A DNA stretch of 64,000 nucleotides from Apostichopus japonicus (GCF_037975245.1 NC_092572.1:4983501-5047500); one strand, 5' to 3'; counted from the stretch's first letter, positions 34,501-49,500 are shown. Made by a program: numbers and translations. The notes: generated by a model not told the origin, from the sequence alone.

Positions 34501-37500
34501 AAGAAAAGGCAATTTATTATTGCTGCAAATCATTCACTGTATCTTGCACTAAAGGCTCTTTTAAAGCCAGTGAAAGTCAATATATACCAAAGATTAAATA
34601 TACGCATGCATCAGATACATATATTTAATATGTTGCAATCAATACTCACACAGTCAAACTCTTTATGAGCATTATTTAAAGGATTGGTTCAGGTGTTTGA
34701 CATGTCTATTTTGTATGAAAGAGCACAAAAAGAACAGTGAAGAAACTACCATGATAGCATGCTTTGACACTTTGAAGATATCAAAATTTCTTTGAAAACG
34801 ACTGGTGTAGAAAGACTTACTGTGAGGGTGTGATGTCACATCCTCACTTCCTTAACATTTGTGAATATATTTCTTTAAAAATTATTTATATTTTTTAACA
34901 CATAATTTGAAAATAATATAATCAACAATTCTTCAGATGGTTTAATCTCAAATACTTCCTTTGACAAATATGAGATCTCCTGACATATCTTTTGGTTAAA
35001 AGTCATGAAATCTCACAAAATATTTAGAGAAAAAAAACAAAGACTTTTCAGGAATGTGAGGATGTGACATCACAGCTAGTCAGATTTCAGCAGTTTCTAC
35101 ACAATCTGAAAAAACTTTACACTTGAATTTCTCTTTAACCAAAAAAGATATTTAAACAGTTTTTTTCACCATTGTGTTTTTTTTATTGTCCTCTTTCATA
35201 TATAACATAAACATGTATGACAACTGAACCAATCCTTTAACTTTCTTAACTTTACGCTAATATTTAAATATGTATATATTTTTTATATTTCCTGGTCTTT
35301 GGTACTCCTGTTTATTCATATGTTTTTTTTTAATATATTTATACTGGTGATCGATAAAGGAAGATGAATAAATAACAAAAGGAAGTGAAATGGATAACCA
35401 TAAAGTGTACATTTATATGAAATGAATAAGAAACATATGTTCTTCTCTTAGTCTGTCACTGAATGCAGTTACAGTGCCCGCCACTTCGAGGTTGACAAAG
35501 CAAAACCCTCGCGATGTTTCGCAACACTTTGCGAAATTTTCAGACATTTGGACAACCGATTGTTTAGTCCAACTTTAAATTGGGCCAATGTGTTGTAATG
35601 TCTTTAACATAGCTGCTTTCTTTTCAGCTGGGGAGTCCTTGGCTAGGGCAGACTATACACCTCAGACAAGCACAGCTATGAAAGAAAATGTTGAGAGAGT
35701 TCTTCAGTTTATGACCACAAAGAGGATAAGGATGCACCATACATCGGCAAAGGGTGAGAATCAAAGGGTCAAGCTTTTCAAAATTCAATTTTAAAATGAT
35801 GGCCTGGCAAAACATGTTATCTAAACCTCCTTCCCTTCCCTTAAAAAAGAGCTCCTTTCAATCAAGTTTGGTAACATTTTGGTAAGAGTTGATACTCCTT
35901 GTGCCTGGCTTACTTAAAGGTGCACCTACTGCCATGACAGAATCAGAGGCATGGCGTTATTTGCAAAATAAAAGTTGTGCATGTTATCCATAGATGTAAA
36001 TGTTGGTTGAAATATTTCTCCAGATGTATAGGAGCACTATGCAAAATAACTCAGACTAATGTTTCAACTTCTCAAACCATAATGGTTCTTCTTCTCAAAC
36101 CATTATGGTTCCACTCTCAAACCATAATATTTAGTTCAACTTTTTGAACCATAATCGTTCCACTTTTCAAACCATAATGGTTCCACTTCTCAAACCATAA
36201 TGGTTTCATTTTTCAAACCATAATAGTTCAACTTCTTAAACCATAATAGTTCAACTTTTCAAACTGAAATGGTTCAACTTTTCAAACCATAATAGTTCAA
36301 CTTCTCAAATTATTATGGTTCCACTCTCAAACCATAATATTTAGTTCAACTTTTTGAACCATAATTGTTCAACTTCTAAAACCATAATGGTTCAACTTTT
36401 CAAACCATAACGGATCCACTCTCAAACCATGATGGTACCACTTCCAAAAACCGTAATATGGTTTATATTTTCCTTAACAACGGGCAGGTTATGTTCGATA
36501 TATGTTTCAGGGGGTTTAGTAGGGGTTTGAAAGCCTTCTCAGGGGCAGCATAAAATTTACCAGCAGGCCACTTTCTGCTCATCTGTGCTTGATTATTACT
36601 AAAGCTAGAATGGAAACCTGACATTTGAATGCCAATGCTAGCTTAATTTAATGGTCTTTAAAATAAAAAATGTAATCAAATAGCCAAAACATATGACCGT
36701 GATGAAAAAATTTTGTTGGCCTGATTGTAATGACCCTTACAATCGATCCATTTTTTTTTTAAATTTTTGGAACGACAGATATTGTTGACGGCAACCTGAA
36801 GGCAATCATGAGGCTGATTTTATCTCTTGCTGCTCATTACAAGCCCAGCTCTGTGAAGCAGGCACCCAGCACTCCCACCAGTGGGGCCACAACTCCCAAC
36901 ATCTCAGGGACACCAGCCAGTGTCAAGGGAGGGCAGAGGTCGCAGCCCTCATTTGCGGCCATGGCCGCCAATGCGGCCGCGGCCATCCACGATGCACGCA
37001 AGGAAGCAGCCGGGGTGGGATCACCGATTCACAGATACAGGGACCATAGGTGAGTCAATAGAAGCTATATACTTACAGTATTAAAAGTGACATCCATATA
37101 TCTATTCAATGAACAAATCTGTACATTATACCCAGTGGGGAGAATTCTTTACATACTACATGTCATGCTTCAAAGTACTCGTACTAACAGTATGAGCAGT
37201 ATGGATAATCTGTCTATAATGGATATAGTTAGGAACTGTTCATACTGTCAGGAATGAGTACTATGTACTGTATGTCCTGTCCTGTCACTAATGGATATAG
37301 TTAGGAACTGTTCATACTGTCAGTATGAGTAGTACAGTATGTTTATCCTGTCACTATTGGATATGTAGTTAGGAACTGTTCATACTGCAAGTAGGAGTGC
37401 ATTGAAGCATGATATGGGAGGACACTACACAATGCTACTGAACATTAGAAAATTCTCCCAACTGGGCTGGATTGTACAACAGCTTCATGAATATTCATTG

Positions 37501-40500
37501 CTACTTGCCCTTCTGTCACCCAATTAACTACACCCTCGCTAGGATATATCCATAGAATGTTATTCTTGTGAAGGATATACAGTATACATTTGTAAGGAAT
37601 CTGTTCTTTGGAAGTGCACATTCCATATGGTATATCCATCCAATTTAAGTATTACTGTGATAATAAGAAGCTTCTGTGTATATGTATTTATCTTACATAA
37701 CAAACAAAATAAACAGCAGGCACATTCATTCCGAATATTGAACCGTTCTGTTATTTCAACATCAAGTGCGCCAAACCATTATTGACAGTTCAAATAACGG
37801 CGGGGATACATGTATACCCTGTCTCCTTCCTTGCCTGTATCTGTAGATAGCTTTGTTATTTTAGTTACAAGACGTTAAATGGTTAGTATAATTTATCATT
37901 GTTATGCTGCACCCCTGGTATCGCACCATTGATCCCCCTACGGTACATACCCCCACCCAGTAATATCCTATCAAAAGTTGTAGATTTTTCTTGACCATAA
38001 TAATCATTCTATTTACCTTCTTTTGCCCATTCTTTGTTTACTCTTCCCCTCTCTGCTATTTATGACTATTATCTGGACGTCCCACCCCCAAAATATTTTT
38101 AAATATATTGTCAATTTTTTATTTTTTATTTCTAACATTATATTTCATTCAGTTCAATTAAATATAAAATCTTCTATTTGTTCTGTTGGTATACTTTGTT
38201 AATTATAATTAATTATATATAATTTGGATAGATTAATTTTCCTGACATAATGTTGACATCAATATGTAACCATCCATGTTCTGTGCCATTTGACAAAGAA
38301 AATGAACTATTCAAACAGAGTGATTGAAAATGTTTCTGGTTCTGAAATTTGAGAATTCTCTCCCTGTTCACTGAATTTTGAAACAAATATTACCCTTGTT
38401 AAAAAGAGGTCCATCAAATCTGTACAAGGAAATTATTTACACCTGCCCATAATCGTTGGCGAACTGGGGAATCCCCCCCTTCCCCTTAAATACATATTTA
38501 AGCACTTTATCATTTAGATACTATCGTGGTGTAGTTCTTAAAACCATCGTCGTCGTCATGACCGTAACCACCCTTAACAGCAAAGAAAATTTAAAAAGTT
38601 TATATGATTCTCTTATCTTTTATCTTAATCGGCGATGACAGTGTTTATTTTTATTTATTTTTGTTTTTTCAAGAAGACCATGAAGTTGTTTTTGTTATTT
38701 CAAGACTAAAATACTTTGGTATTTGTTTTATGTTTGAATGTGTCTCTTGCCTGTTTTGCACCCTCTCTAGTCACAGGAACTACAGACAGCCTTCATACAG
38801 GCCCTCTGGGTCCCCCGTTCCTGACCATACCCACCGATTTAGACAGAGGTACCCATATAACCCAGCCAACTTACATTTCATCACCTACTTGCTTTTGTTT
38901 TCATTTCTATCTTTCATTATCTTGTCTCGCTTCGCCCATCTCCTCTCTGCGCATCTCTTACGTTGCTTTTAAATGTGCAAATTGTATTTGACTAACTTCT
39001 GTCATAGTTCTCAAGTCACACCTCGTCTTAAGTAATCAGTACGTGATTATGTCAAAGTAAGATCACATTTTTTGGGGGGGTGGGAGGGGCTGGGAATGGG
39101 AGGGGGATGTGAGTATAAAGTCAGAAAAGAATTTTACAACAGAGAAAACACAACATCATTTGTTATTAAGATTTTGAAGGATACTGATTTATGACTTCGG
39201 CCTGCTTCGAATTTCCCAGCTGTCCAACGACCTGACTCAATAAGATGGTCGTAACATGGATACTCCTGGGTAGTCATGCAGTGTGTGTCTTCTTACGACT
39301 AAGCCTGATCAAACTTTAGCCAGTTTTATGTTCTGTTGGATTCAGTCGGCGAAAAATCAACATGTGGCGATTTTCCAACAGGAAGTCATTGATGGTCGTG
39401 CAGGTTACATCTGCCCACCACTAAGACTGCCAAGTTTCAACAAAATGTAACCAATCACAGGAAACTAATTTGGCATGTGACCAGAAGCAAGCAGCAACCA
39501 TCAACAGGATTTCCTTTCATTAGATGTTCATTAGTTGTTCAGGAGTCAGGTTTATGCCTAAGGGTCTTAATCTTGACGACAGTTATCCAAAATGATACCA
39601 TGACAGTCCAGTTGAGCCTGTCACAGTCCCCTCCAGCCAAGACTATCTGGCTTTATGGACACTGTTACAGAAACAGAGTATATGGACAGTATCAGGCCTA
39701 GAATTTCACACAATAATACCTGTTTGCTAAGAAAATCTAGTTGCAAAAATCAAGTTCCCCAATTCCACACATCAGCAAGAACTATTGATATTTAGGGCAA
39801 ATGTCAATCAGGGCAAATGTGAGGTTTTTAGTCCTGGTTCGCCCTCCGACAATACATACATACGACAATACTTCCGGCAGTACATATTGGTTTCCTGAAA
39901 TGTAGCAAAATAGTAAAGACCAACTGTATATCACTGTAGGACAAACACTGTAGGAGAGATGTGCAGGGTTTGTTGAATAGAACACCAGCTATGGGTGGGG
40001 GGGGGGGGGTGACAGAAGTATCATTTTAGCTATTTTGGGGGTACAGTATTTAGTTGTAATGCAATTTGAATTTGATGTAAACAACCCCTGCCAGACAACC
40101 TCCACAGCTGATTTATTGGTGAACCTCAAACGTGCCATAGATGATTTACATCAATCCTTCATCCATCTTTTCTTTATAATTTAGCCTCTCTTCATGTAGC
40201 AAAATCAACCACATGTTATTGCATGGTAATAGAAACTATATGTATATATTCATGTATTTAACTATATCAGCATTCCGTGATGGCTTCTGCAGCCTGGGTT
40301 GTTTCCTGTAGCTAGCTTCAACATACCTCTTTCTGTTCAGTACTTGTCAAAAGCTGTGAACATAAATGAACAGTGTAAGCTGACAGTACTATTGAAATGT
40401 CAGTGCAACTTAAAAGTAGAAAGAATATTCTCTTTCGCTTTCTCGCAAGTAGCAAATATTCTTTCTGCACTTCCACTCTCAGTTAATGTTGACAAATTTA

Positions 40501-43500
40501 AGTCAATGTTGATAAATATTAGTTATTGTTGATCGATTTTGTTCTTGAAGCTTTCCGATACTGAAATTCCGAAAACAGTATGGTTCTTAGAGGATAGTAG
40601 CTTCACTACACAAGGTTTAAATTTAAGAAATGAAAGACGTATCAGCTCAAACTTTTGCAGCTTTCCAGTTTGCTATTTACATAATGTAATTGATATTAAT
40701 GTCAGAAGTGTCTGGGCGAAAAAAAATATTGAGAATCGATATATTCATTCCTTACTTACTTATTAACCATCATTATCAATAGTTGGTATTAATTTAGTTT
40801 CCTTAATATTAATGACCAAACACACACAGAAAACTTCCAGCTTTTATGGAGTATTAAAAGTTGTGTGATTGCAAACTGCTTCTATAATTCTCAAGTTTAA
40901 AGAAATTAAAAGGAACTGAAAAAATATATCTTTTCAAAAGTTACAATCAAACATTCATTAATTTCTAATGGTCCATTCCTCACACCAAGTTCTAAAGTTG
41001 AGATTGTAAAACATGTTTTTTTAAATTTTTGAAAAGTGCTTTACAAGATGTCTCTCTCTCTCTCATAAATTTTGAAGTGTGAACAAAGCTAGCCAGAGAC
41101 AAGTTACTTTGAGGCACACTGTTTTGTTTTGGGGGGGAGGGGGGGCTCCTCGAGTGAAGAAAGAAGGATTTCATGCAGCCAGTTGGCATAATTTGCCAAT
41201 ACTAAATACCACTTTTACTGTCCACCCATATTATGCTTCAAAACATTATACTGACAGTTTGAACAGTTCCATACCTGTTATGTGATTCCAATGCTAGTAT
41301 CACTCTATACTGTCCACCCATACCATGCTTTAAAGCACTCATACTGACAGTATGAACAGTTCCTCACCTGTTATCTGATAGAGACACGGTATTCATACTG
41401 CTCAAACTGTCAGTATGATTGCTTTGAAAGCATGACAGGAATGTACCAACTGGGTGTATTCACAAATATGTCTACTGCATATTCATAAGCAGCTTTACAT
41501 CACTTTAACCAAAGGAAATAGTGTAATTTATTAACCAGCTCAAATTCGTTTTTCTGCCCGTAATGTAATAACATTCTTTCTAGGATGTACCAGGAATTCA
41601 TGTGACTTGACCATTTACAAGAGGTTTTATCACACTGTACAGAAGGATTTTAATTAATATGCATATTCGTTAGCAGCTTTACATCACTTTAACAAAAGGA
41701 AACGATGTTATCCTTGTCATCTATTTGCATATTTAATCCATGAAGTAACATGATCCATAATTAATCAACCAGCTCAAATTCGTTTTTAATGGCCCGTAAT
41801 GGCATAACATTCTTTCTAGGATGTACCAGGAACTTCCTTATTTCATGTGACTTGTCCATTTACAAGAGGTTTTATCACAGTGTACAAAAGATTATAACAT
41901 ATAGCGATATTAAAATGTAACCGATTTGGGATCTTTATGCTGGATACATTGTAAAACATGTTTCGTCTTTGTAGCCGTGTTAATATCAGCTTCACCAGTT
42001 TTACTTTCAAAAGCTATAAAAAATAGTTCACTTTGTATAGGCCTAACCTTAAGCTAATTAAGCATTAACAGAAACAATAGCACGAATGAATGCAGTCTTC
42101 ATCAAGTTGTTCAATTTTGATGCGGACGACTTTTTTATTCTGTGACCTATGCTTTAAATTGAAAGTGTAGTGCTAGTATATACTGCTTTGCCGTGTGTGG
42201 TAGAGGAAAAGAACTGCTCTTGTATCGGAGACTGGAATGCTGCAGACTTTATCTATCTCGTTGGTTTGAAACTGTTAAAGTTTGTTGGTTGGTTGTTTGC
42301 TGTATAGGGTGTAGAAATGGGTGTCAGAAATGCGGTGTAGGAACTGTGGAAAGCATTTCACACGCTTACAATGTGCAATGTGTACGCAATGGAAGGATAC
42401 AAGGTATGGTGAATTTAATTTGTCGCTATGGGGAGTTTAAATTGTTGCAATGGGGAGTTTACTTTGTTGCTATGGGTCTTGAAAATATTATCATCATTAT
42501 ATTAATAATAATATTAATAATATAATGTGCAGATGTTCTGTAACATTTTCTTGAATTTGTGCCACATAGTCAGAGATAATTTGTAAGTCCCAAGCACCCC
42601 TGGCCCCCACCATCTCCTGAAATAAAGAAAAAGTAATATGATCGTACTGTATAACTAACTAATCATGTAAATTACAGAGCGCTTTTTACAGATTAACCGT
42701 TGATTAATTTGCCATTATACAGATTGTATTTCAGAGAGTAAAAAGAGCAATCTATTTATAGTCTACCATTTTGATCACCTCATACTGTGCCACCTCACCT
42801 CAAGCCACAACTTGCAGCATTACTGTTTTTCATGAATATTCATTTCACTATATCATTTTGACTCAATATCCATCTGGCAGGTAATAAACATAAAACTTCA
42901 TTTCAAATTCAATTAATGCCAGGATTTTTCATCCACAATTTCTTCTTCATGGTTTCATAAAAACAGAACAGAATTCATTTTGAGCTGCAGGGATTTTCAT
43001 TTAACAAATGCTTTGGAAAAAAACAAAATTGAATGATTCTCACTTCATTTGACTTTTTTATTTTGTTTTATGATTTTTAATGATTCTTTTCGTTAGTTCA
43101 ATTGATTCAGACGGCACATCTGGAAAGGGACATGGAACGTCATCTTCTCCGAGGGTTAACCACGACACCCCGGGAAGGACCGTCAGTCCGAGACCGGGCC
43201 GTCTCATCAACCAAACTTCTGATTCAGATCAAGGTTTGTTTCTCCATGCCTAAATATTGACAGTATGATTTTTCTTATATTTTTGGGATCTGTTAATGTG
43301 CTACAGCAATGTACTCTGTTGGCATAACTTTAGCAAATGGCATAAATTGTCATTTCAGATAAATTAAATAAATGTGATTACTTGTGACATTTTAAGCTTT
43401 TGTTTGTTTACAAATATATTTCTGTAACTACTATCTACGCTACAGCAGTTTCATGATCAAGTGAAGTTCAAAATCAGTCTTGTTTTCTCAATTCCATTTT

Positions 43501-46500
43501 CTATTTGTATGTTGCTCTGTTTTTAGTTTTTAGTTTTTTTATGATAATACAGTCACATATCTTTTGTAGAGAAATTTTAGGTTTCTGTTGTTTTTTTTCT
43601 TCCAGGGAGTGCTGGTGAAGAGGCGACCTCTAAGCCAGGGTCAAGGAAGAATTCACTGGTTTGGACAGAGACCTTACTGGAAGAGCAAGAAGTGATGTCA
43701 TCAAATATATTGGACTCCAAAAATCTACTCCTTCAACTTCAGGAACTGGTAATGAATATGCAATGGATGTGTAGCTCATTTTCATAATTCCTTGCTACAC
43801 AGGAATAGTGCAGTTTAAAGTCATCAAGTTTTCCTTCAACTTCAGGAACTGGTAATGAATATGCAGTGGATGTGCAGCGCATTATCATAAATCATTACTA
43901 CACAGGAAATATAAATTCATCAAACATGTTGGACACAAAAAGTCTCCTTCAACTTTAGGAACTGGTAATGAATATGCAGTAGATGTGTAGCTCATTATCA
44001 TAATTCCTTGCTACACAGGAATAGTGCAGTAAAAAGTCAACTTAATACTGAATTTAAGAAGTGGTAAAAACAAACTTTCAAAAGTAGAGATTAACCCTCC
44101 TTTTTGTGAAACTTTCATTTAAATTACAAAACACTGGTATATCAGCATGCAGTGATCATTAGAGCTCCTTATGAAAGCAAGTCATACTTTTCATTCAGCA
44201 TGAAAAGCAGGGAGGCGAGGAGTAATTAGCCATTTTTTTTAGGGGGGGGGAGGGTTTTATTTTGGTCAATTTACACAAACTTAGTTTCATCTTGTTTCCT
44301 GGTGTCAAAGTTTTAAATTTTGTTTCTTATCAACTTTTCTTTCTAGCTCCTCAGTGGCAGATATCCTGATGAAGATGGTAACTCAGAGGCAGAAGAGGAT
44401 CAAGTCCCCTTTGAAGGGTCCACGCCCAAAGAGCAAGTTGTAAGTTACGTTAAATACTTAAAGCTCAGACATGACAATATTTTCAAAGAGCCCAACTTTA
44501 ATTTGGAGGTACCCAAGTGTAATTGTAGCACATTAATTGTTGCTTACATTACTCATGTGAATGCAAAATGTGTTTTTAGAATTTGGTGCATGATTGTCAC
44601 AACACATGTTTAAATGTCAGGAAAGTCTGTCTGTCTGTTTCTTCAAAATGGAAATCAAATTTTGGTAGATGTCCAAAATCTTGTCCAAAACTGTTAGATA
44701 TCCATCACTCAGTCATGTTTTGTAAATATCTTCCCAAACTCATCTGTCAATAGTAAAGCCATACAGGTGATGCTTTCAATAAACTTTCCTATGGGGGTTA
44801 TGTCTATGAGAATAATCATTGGTCGTAGCAAAGGGCCAGAGATATTCGCATCCGACCATACCACGATGCGACTAGTGAGCAGGGAAAACCCTTAACTGTG
44901 ATTCAGTGTTATGAGACTGTGTTTGCGCCCGTTTTTTACAGTGGTAATTGTAACCTGTTCTTTTTCTTCTCATCTCTCTGTTCGATTTTGTAACCTGGTC
45001 AGATCGTTTTACGTTCGAGGCTGGACCAACAACGGGAAGAGTGCAATCAATTAAAGACCGAGTTGTCTAAAACCAAGCAGGAATGCAGGGACCTACAGGG
45101 GACAAAGGTAAGAAGGACCGTTTCATGTAAATGTTACAAACTTTCAGGTTTGTTTTTAATTCTTTGTAAAGACACCTGACTGACTGTTATAGGTAATGGA
45201 ATGCATTTTTGGATGGAAGAGTGTATGGAACCTCTCAACAAAATCTATGCAAAATGCTTAAAGTCTGTGAATGTCAATTTCTATGTTGCTACATTTGGGG
45301 GGGGGGAGGAGGGGGAAGGGGGAGCGGGATTAATGCCTTTTCAAATTGTCCCTTAGACTGCAAGATCATTATTTCTGCAATATCTGAAGAGTCCCAAAAT
45401 GGCTTTGTGTCTTTTTAACAAAAAGTAATTTCTAAAAGGCTTTTGTTTCATTTAATTATTGGCAGTTTTGTTTCCAATGCAGTATATCTTATCAGTGGTT
45501 ATTTGCTCATTCTGGGTGTTTTTACATCTCTCTGAAAGGTTCAGTATGAAGACTATAAGTCTCCCCCAGTAATCAGTTGAGTTTAACTGATAAAAATTCA
45601 GCCTTTAGATGATAACACTAGTGACATAATATTAGTGTAAATATTCCTAACCCTTAATACTCAAGTAATGTTGCATCAATCCAGTTTGACATGATGATGG
45701 TTTCATTATAAAAGATTTTGATTATATAATACTTTGATTTTTTATGACTTTCTATAACTGGCCTGCCCTGACAGTTTTTTTTTAGCATTTCCTGTGTAAA
45801 CTAAAGCCTCCCCATAAATATTACCTGTATGTTTATATACTGCGGTTCTCTTTCACATCTCTCTAGGCGGGTCTGCAATCAAGGCTCACGGAACAGGATA
45901 ACGCCCTGTTACAGATGAAGGCGGAAATCTTACGGATGGGGTTCACGACGCAAAATTTGGAAGCAGAATGTGTGAGTAGTTCCATGCGAGCATGTCACTG
46001 CAGTTTATGTTAACGAGCAATATGTAATTATACAAACGACCACGTTCACCGTTTTGTTCTAGTTTTGAATGGAATTGACATGAGGAAGTATCAATTCTGA
46101 TGTGCGCTTTTTGTTTAATTGTAGAAAATTTAAAGTCTTGACCTTATTACAACTTTTCATATTTTGGTGTTATTCTTGTATTTCAGACGTTTTGATATGA
46201 TATTAGGTATTAGTGAAGTAAGTTCCTACTATGCTATGCATACATCGGTTACCCACCCAGTTACTCAAACTGGAATTGATTTGTAAAAAAAAAATGACAG
46301 CAATTTTTCAAGAAAGTTTAATTGGTGCACTCCACCAAGCAGCAGATGAAACATAAAAAATTGTTAACCTTGGAATTCTTTAATATAATGCATGAAGGTT
46401 TCATATGTTGTATGGGTTTGACATATGACTGTCATAAACAGAGTTAAAATTGTCATTTTCATTTTCTTTGTAATACTTTTTGCCAAAATTTCAGAATGAG

Positions 46501-49500
46501 CTGAAAAGGAAGTTGGAAGAGAGAGACCACAAATATTCGGAAACGGAGTGGCTGGTGAAACAGAAAGATGAGCTCCTACAGCAGCAACAGGAACAGATGG
46601 AAGCTTTAACTCAGCAGTTACAGGATTTAAATTCATTCAAGGTTCGTCATAGCTGGTTGTAGTCTATTGTATGTTTGTTCACCCTTTACTCTGTGTCAAA
46701 GTAAGTTGACCTGACGTTTCGATCCTAGCAGGATCTTCTTCAAAGGCTGAATGACAAGTAACAGTAACAGAAGGGACATAAACACACACAGAATACAGAC
46801 AGGTTAATGAGCATTGTGAACACAAAGAGATAGATGTAAGGGGATTAGTAGTCAAGGGATGGAGAGAAGAAAGAAAGAAACCAACAGAGGAAGAGGAGAG
46901 GTGGGAGATAAACAGTGGAGGGACAAAGAGAGGATTAAGGGAAGGGGGTAGGGAATAAACTGGAGAAGGACAAAGACAGAGAGGTGTGTTTACTCTGTTA
47001 GGCTACTTAGTGTCACATGTGGCAGCCATGTTTAAAGTAGTCTGTCTCCCATCGACCATGTGATGTCTGTTAGTTAAACATGGTTCGAGCAGATGCCAAG
47101 GACCTTCTGGGGCGGTCTCTGCACCAACTCTAAATCGTACCGGTTTGGCAGTAGTGCTGGCTCTGACCGTCGTGGTTGTATGTTTGTATTCGGTCTGTGC
47201 CGTTGAAGTACTCTACATAGGTATTGCGGACTCGTTTGTAAACCGGATGTATATATGCGTGATTGTTTCATCTAATCAATATTACATATTATGTAGTATT
47301 TCTTCTTTAAGTTTGCTACTGTAAGCAATCCATTGTATTAAATGTTGTCTGTTATGAAGTACATATTGCCTAATGTATTGCTCATATTCAAGTGTGAGAA
47401 GACATGCTTAGTATCTCAAGAGAATCTCTTCAATCTTACCTTTATTCTCCTTTGTTCAAAACTGTTTTGAAGACACACCTGTTTTCATTGTTATAATTGT
47501 TATGTTTACTCTTTGTATATTGTGTACATATCTTTCACTTTCTTTTGTACAGCGCGGCGAGACTTTATTGTAAGCTATATAAGAACTGTTCATTATAATT
47601 ATTTGTTTCGTGGCAGGCCCCGCAGAAATCTGTATTTTATATATGAAATTAACATGACCTTGGTTAATGGCAGGCAGGGCAAGGTCTTAAGACTTTAAGT
47701 ACAGCTCACGTACCGAGCTCTACTTGTGCATTGTATTCCACAGTGGAATAAATGTCAAATGTACAATCTTGTTAGATTCATAACAACTCATGTTTTAGTA
47801 TGCCGCCCTCTATTGTGATACACCAGCAGAAAAGTCCAATACCTTCTATGTACAGAGAACTTGGAAGACAATGAGGTATATATCCTCTGTAGGGTTTGGT
47901 GCAAATGTCAGGAAGTAGTCATTTTATTTACTTTTATGAACTAATCCTCTTTGCTTGCTTCATATCTTCAGACGGAGTTACAGAACCAGCTTGAGCAGAG
48001 TAATGGTGGGACCTCATTACAACTAGACAGTAAAATACAGAACCTCAGCCAAAGGCTGGAGAGGGTCAACTATGCAGAGGTAAATAGGGCATTTAATGTG
48101 TGGCAGAACAGAGGAGTGGGGGGGTGGGGAATGGGTGGGGGGTGGGACCTCCTTACAACTCAAGTCATAATACTATTTCAAAAGCTATTCTGACTTTTCA
48201 AGATATTCATCTCTTAAAAGATGCTAAATCTCTGGACTGCTCCTTTAAGGCTTCTTTCATGATGACATCAATTCATCAGTGTAGTCTGAAATGTTAATGT
48301 AAGTCCATTGTTTTATAAGCTAAATAAATCAAACTAGCAAATATTATCTGAACTCCTATTCACAACAGACCACTTATGTCTGAAGTTCAACGCCATTTAT
48401 CCTTCGCAAATTTATACTACATTTTAAAACATGTCATTTGGTGGCCATAAAAGTATTATTGTCCCATCGAGTATTGTGTTGGATCTAAGGAACTGTCCTA
48501 AATGTGTGTATTAGACTACATAGTCCAGTCACTTGAATTGATAAACCTCAGCTGTTTAAAGGGGCATTCCTCAAAATGTAAAAGTGTTAATGTGATATAA
48601 CTAAACCTGAAAGGAAAGTTAATGAAATTTGAATTAACTTTATAAATGTTAGCTAAATGAAAGGTTTCAGAGAGATTAAATGAAAAGTGCAATGGCTTAA
48701 GATGCAAGTTGTGAATTGCGTTGCATAATATAAAATGTTTAAAGGTAAGAAAAAATTGGAGAAGGAATAGGTGAAACTTTGAAGTCTAAGAAATGTAATA
48801 AAAATTACAAGTATGAAATGTTTCCCGAAAGGGATTGAGGGCAGTATTGAAGAACTTAGCATGCAATAGACTCTGGATGTGTGACCTGATTAGTTCACTT
48901 TGGCTTCGATTTTGAGTACATCGTTTCTTTATGCTGCCATGTTCGATGAAACTAACCGTAATAGTAATTACCGACTTTTGCAATCTGCGTTAAAGACATT
49001 GCCGACCTTGCAATCCGGGGACCTCCTCACAAGGTTGCAAGGTCGGTAAGAGTGCCTCCACTGTTTTCGTTTTCAGGAAACCGGTGAATGGTATATTATA
49101 TAATAATATTAAAAACAGATGTTGCAAATAAATGTTGATTACATTTACAGTGTGTGCTTAAAATAGATAATAAAAACAGATGTTAAAATGAAATATTTAA
49201 TATCATAACATTGTATGTGAGATATTTTAAGGTTTGTCTTGTATACCTCTGTGTCATGAAACCAATCGTAAAGATTTCGTTTTTTTTTTTTCATTTCAGT
49301 CGAACCTAGCAGGGAATCTGTCCGCTCATGAAAAGAAGATGGAACAATTTGAAACACAGATGCATCAACACGAGAATAATTCAGCAAAGGTAGATATTTG
49401 TTCATCTCTTTCGTCACAAATTTATCATAGTGGCTTCCAAATGTAATACTGACTGACTTCATAGCTGCAAGATTTTAATCAAGGCACCGGTGCTGTGGCC

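Noticed and set aside
36062-36465. CRISPR-like palindromic repeats
   Set aside because: No unique spacers; degenerate minisatellite inside an intron.
42193-42525. 110-codon Cys-rich ORF in dixin intron 5
   Set aside because: Ends in an ATT-repeat; no conserved cysteine pattern or homologue recognised.
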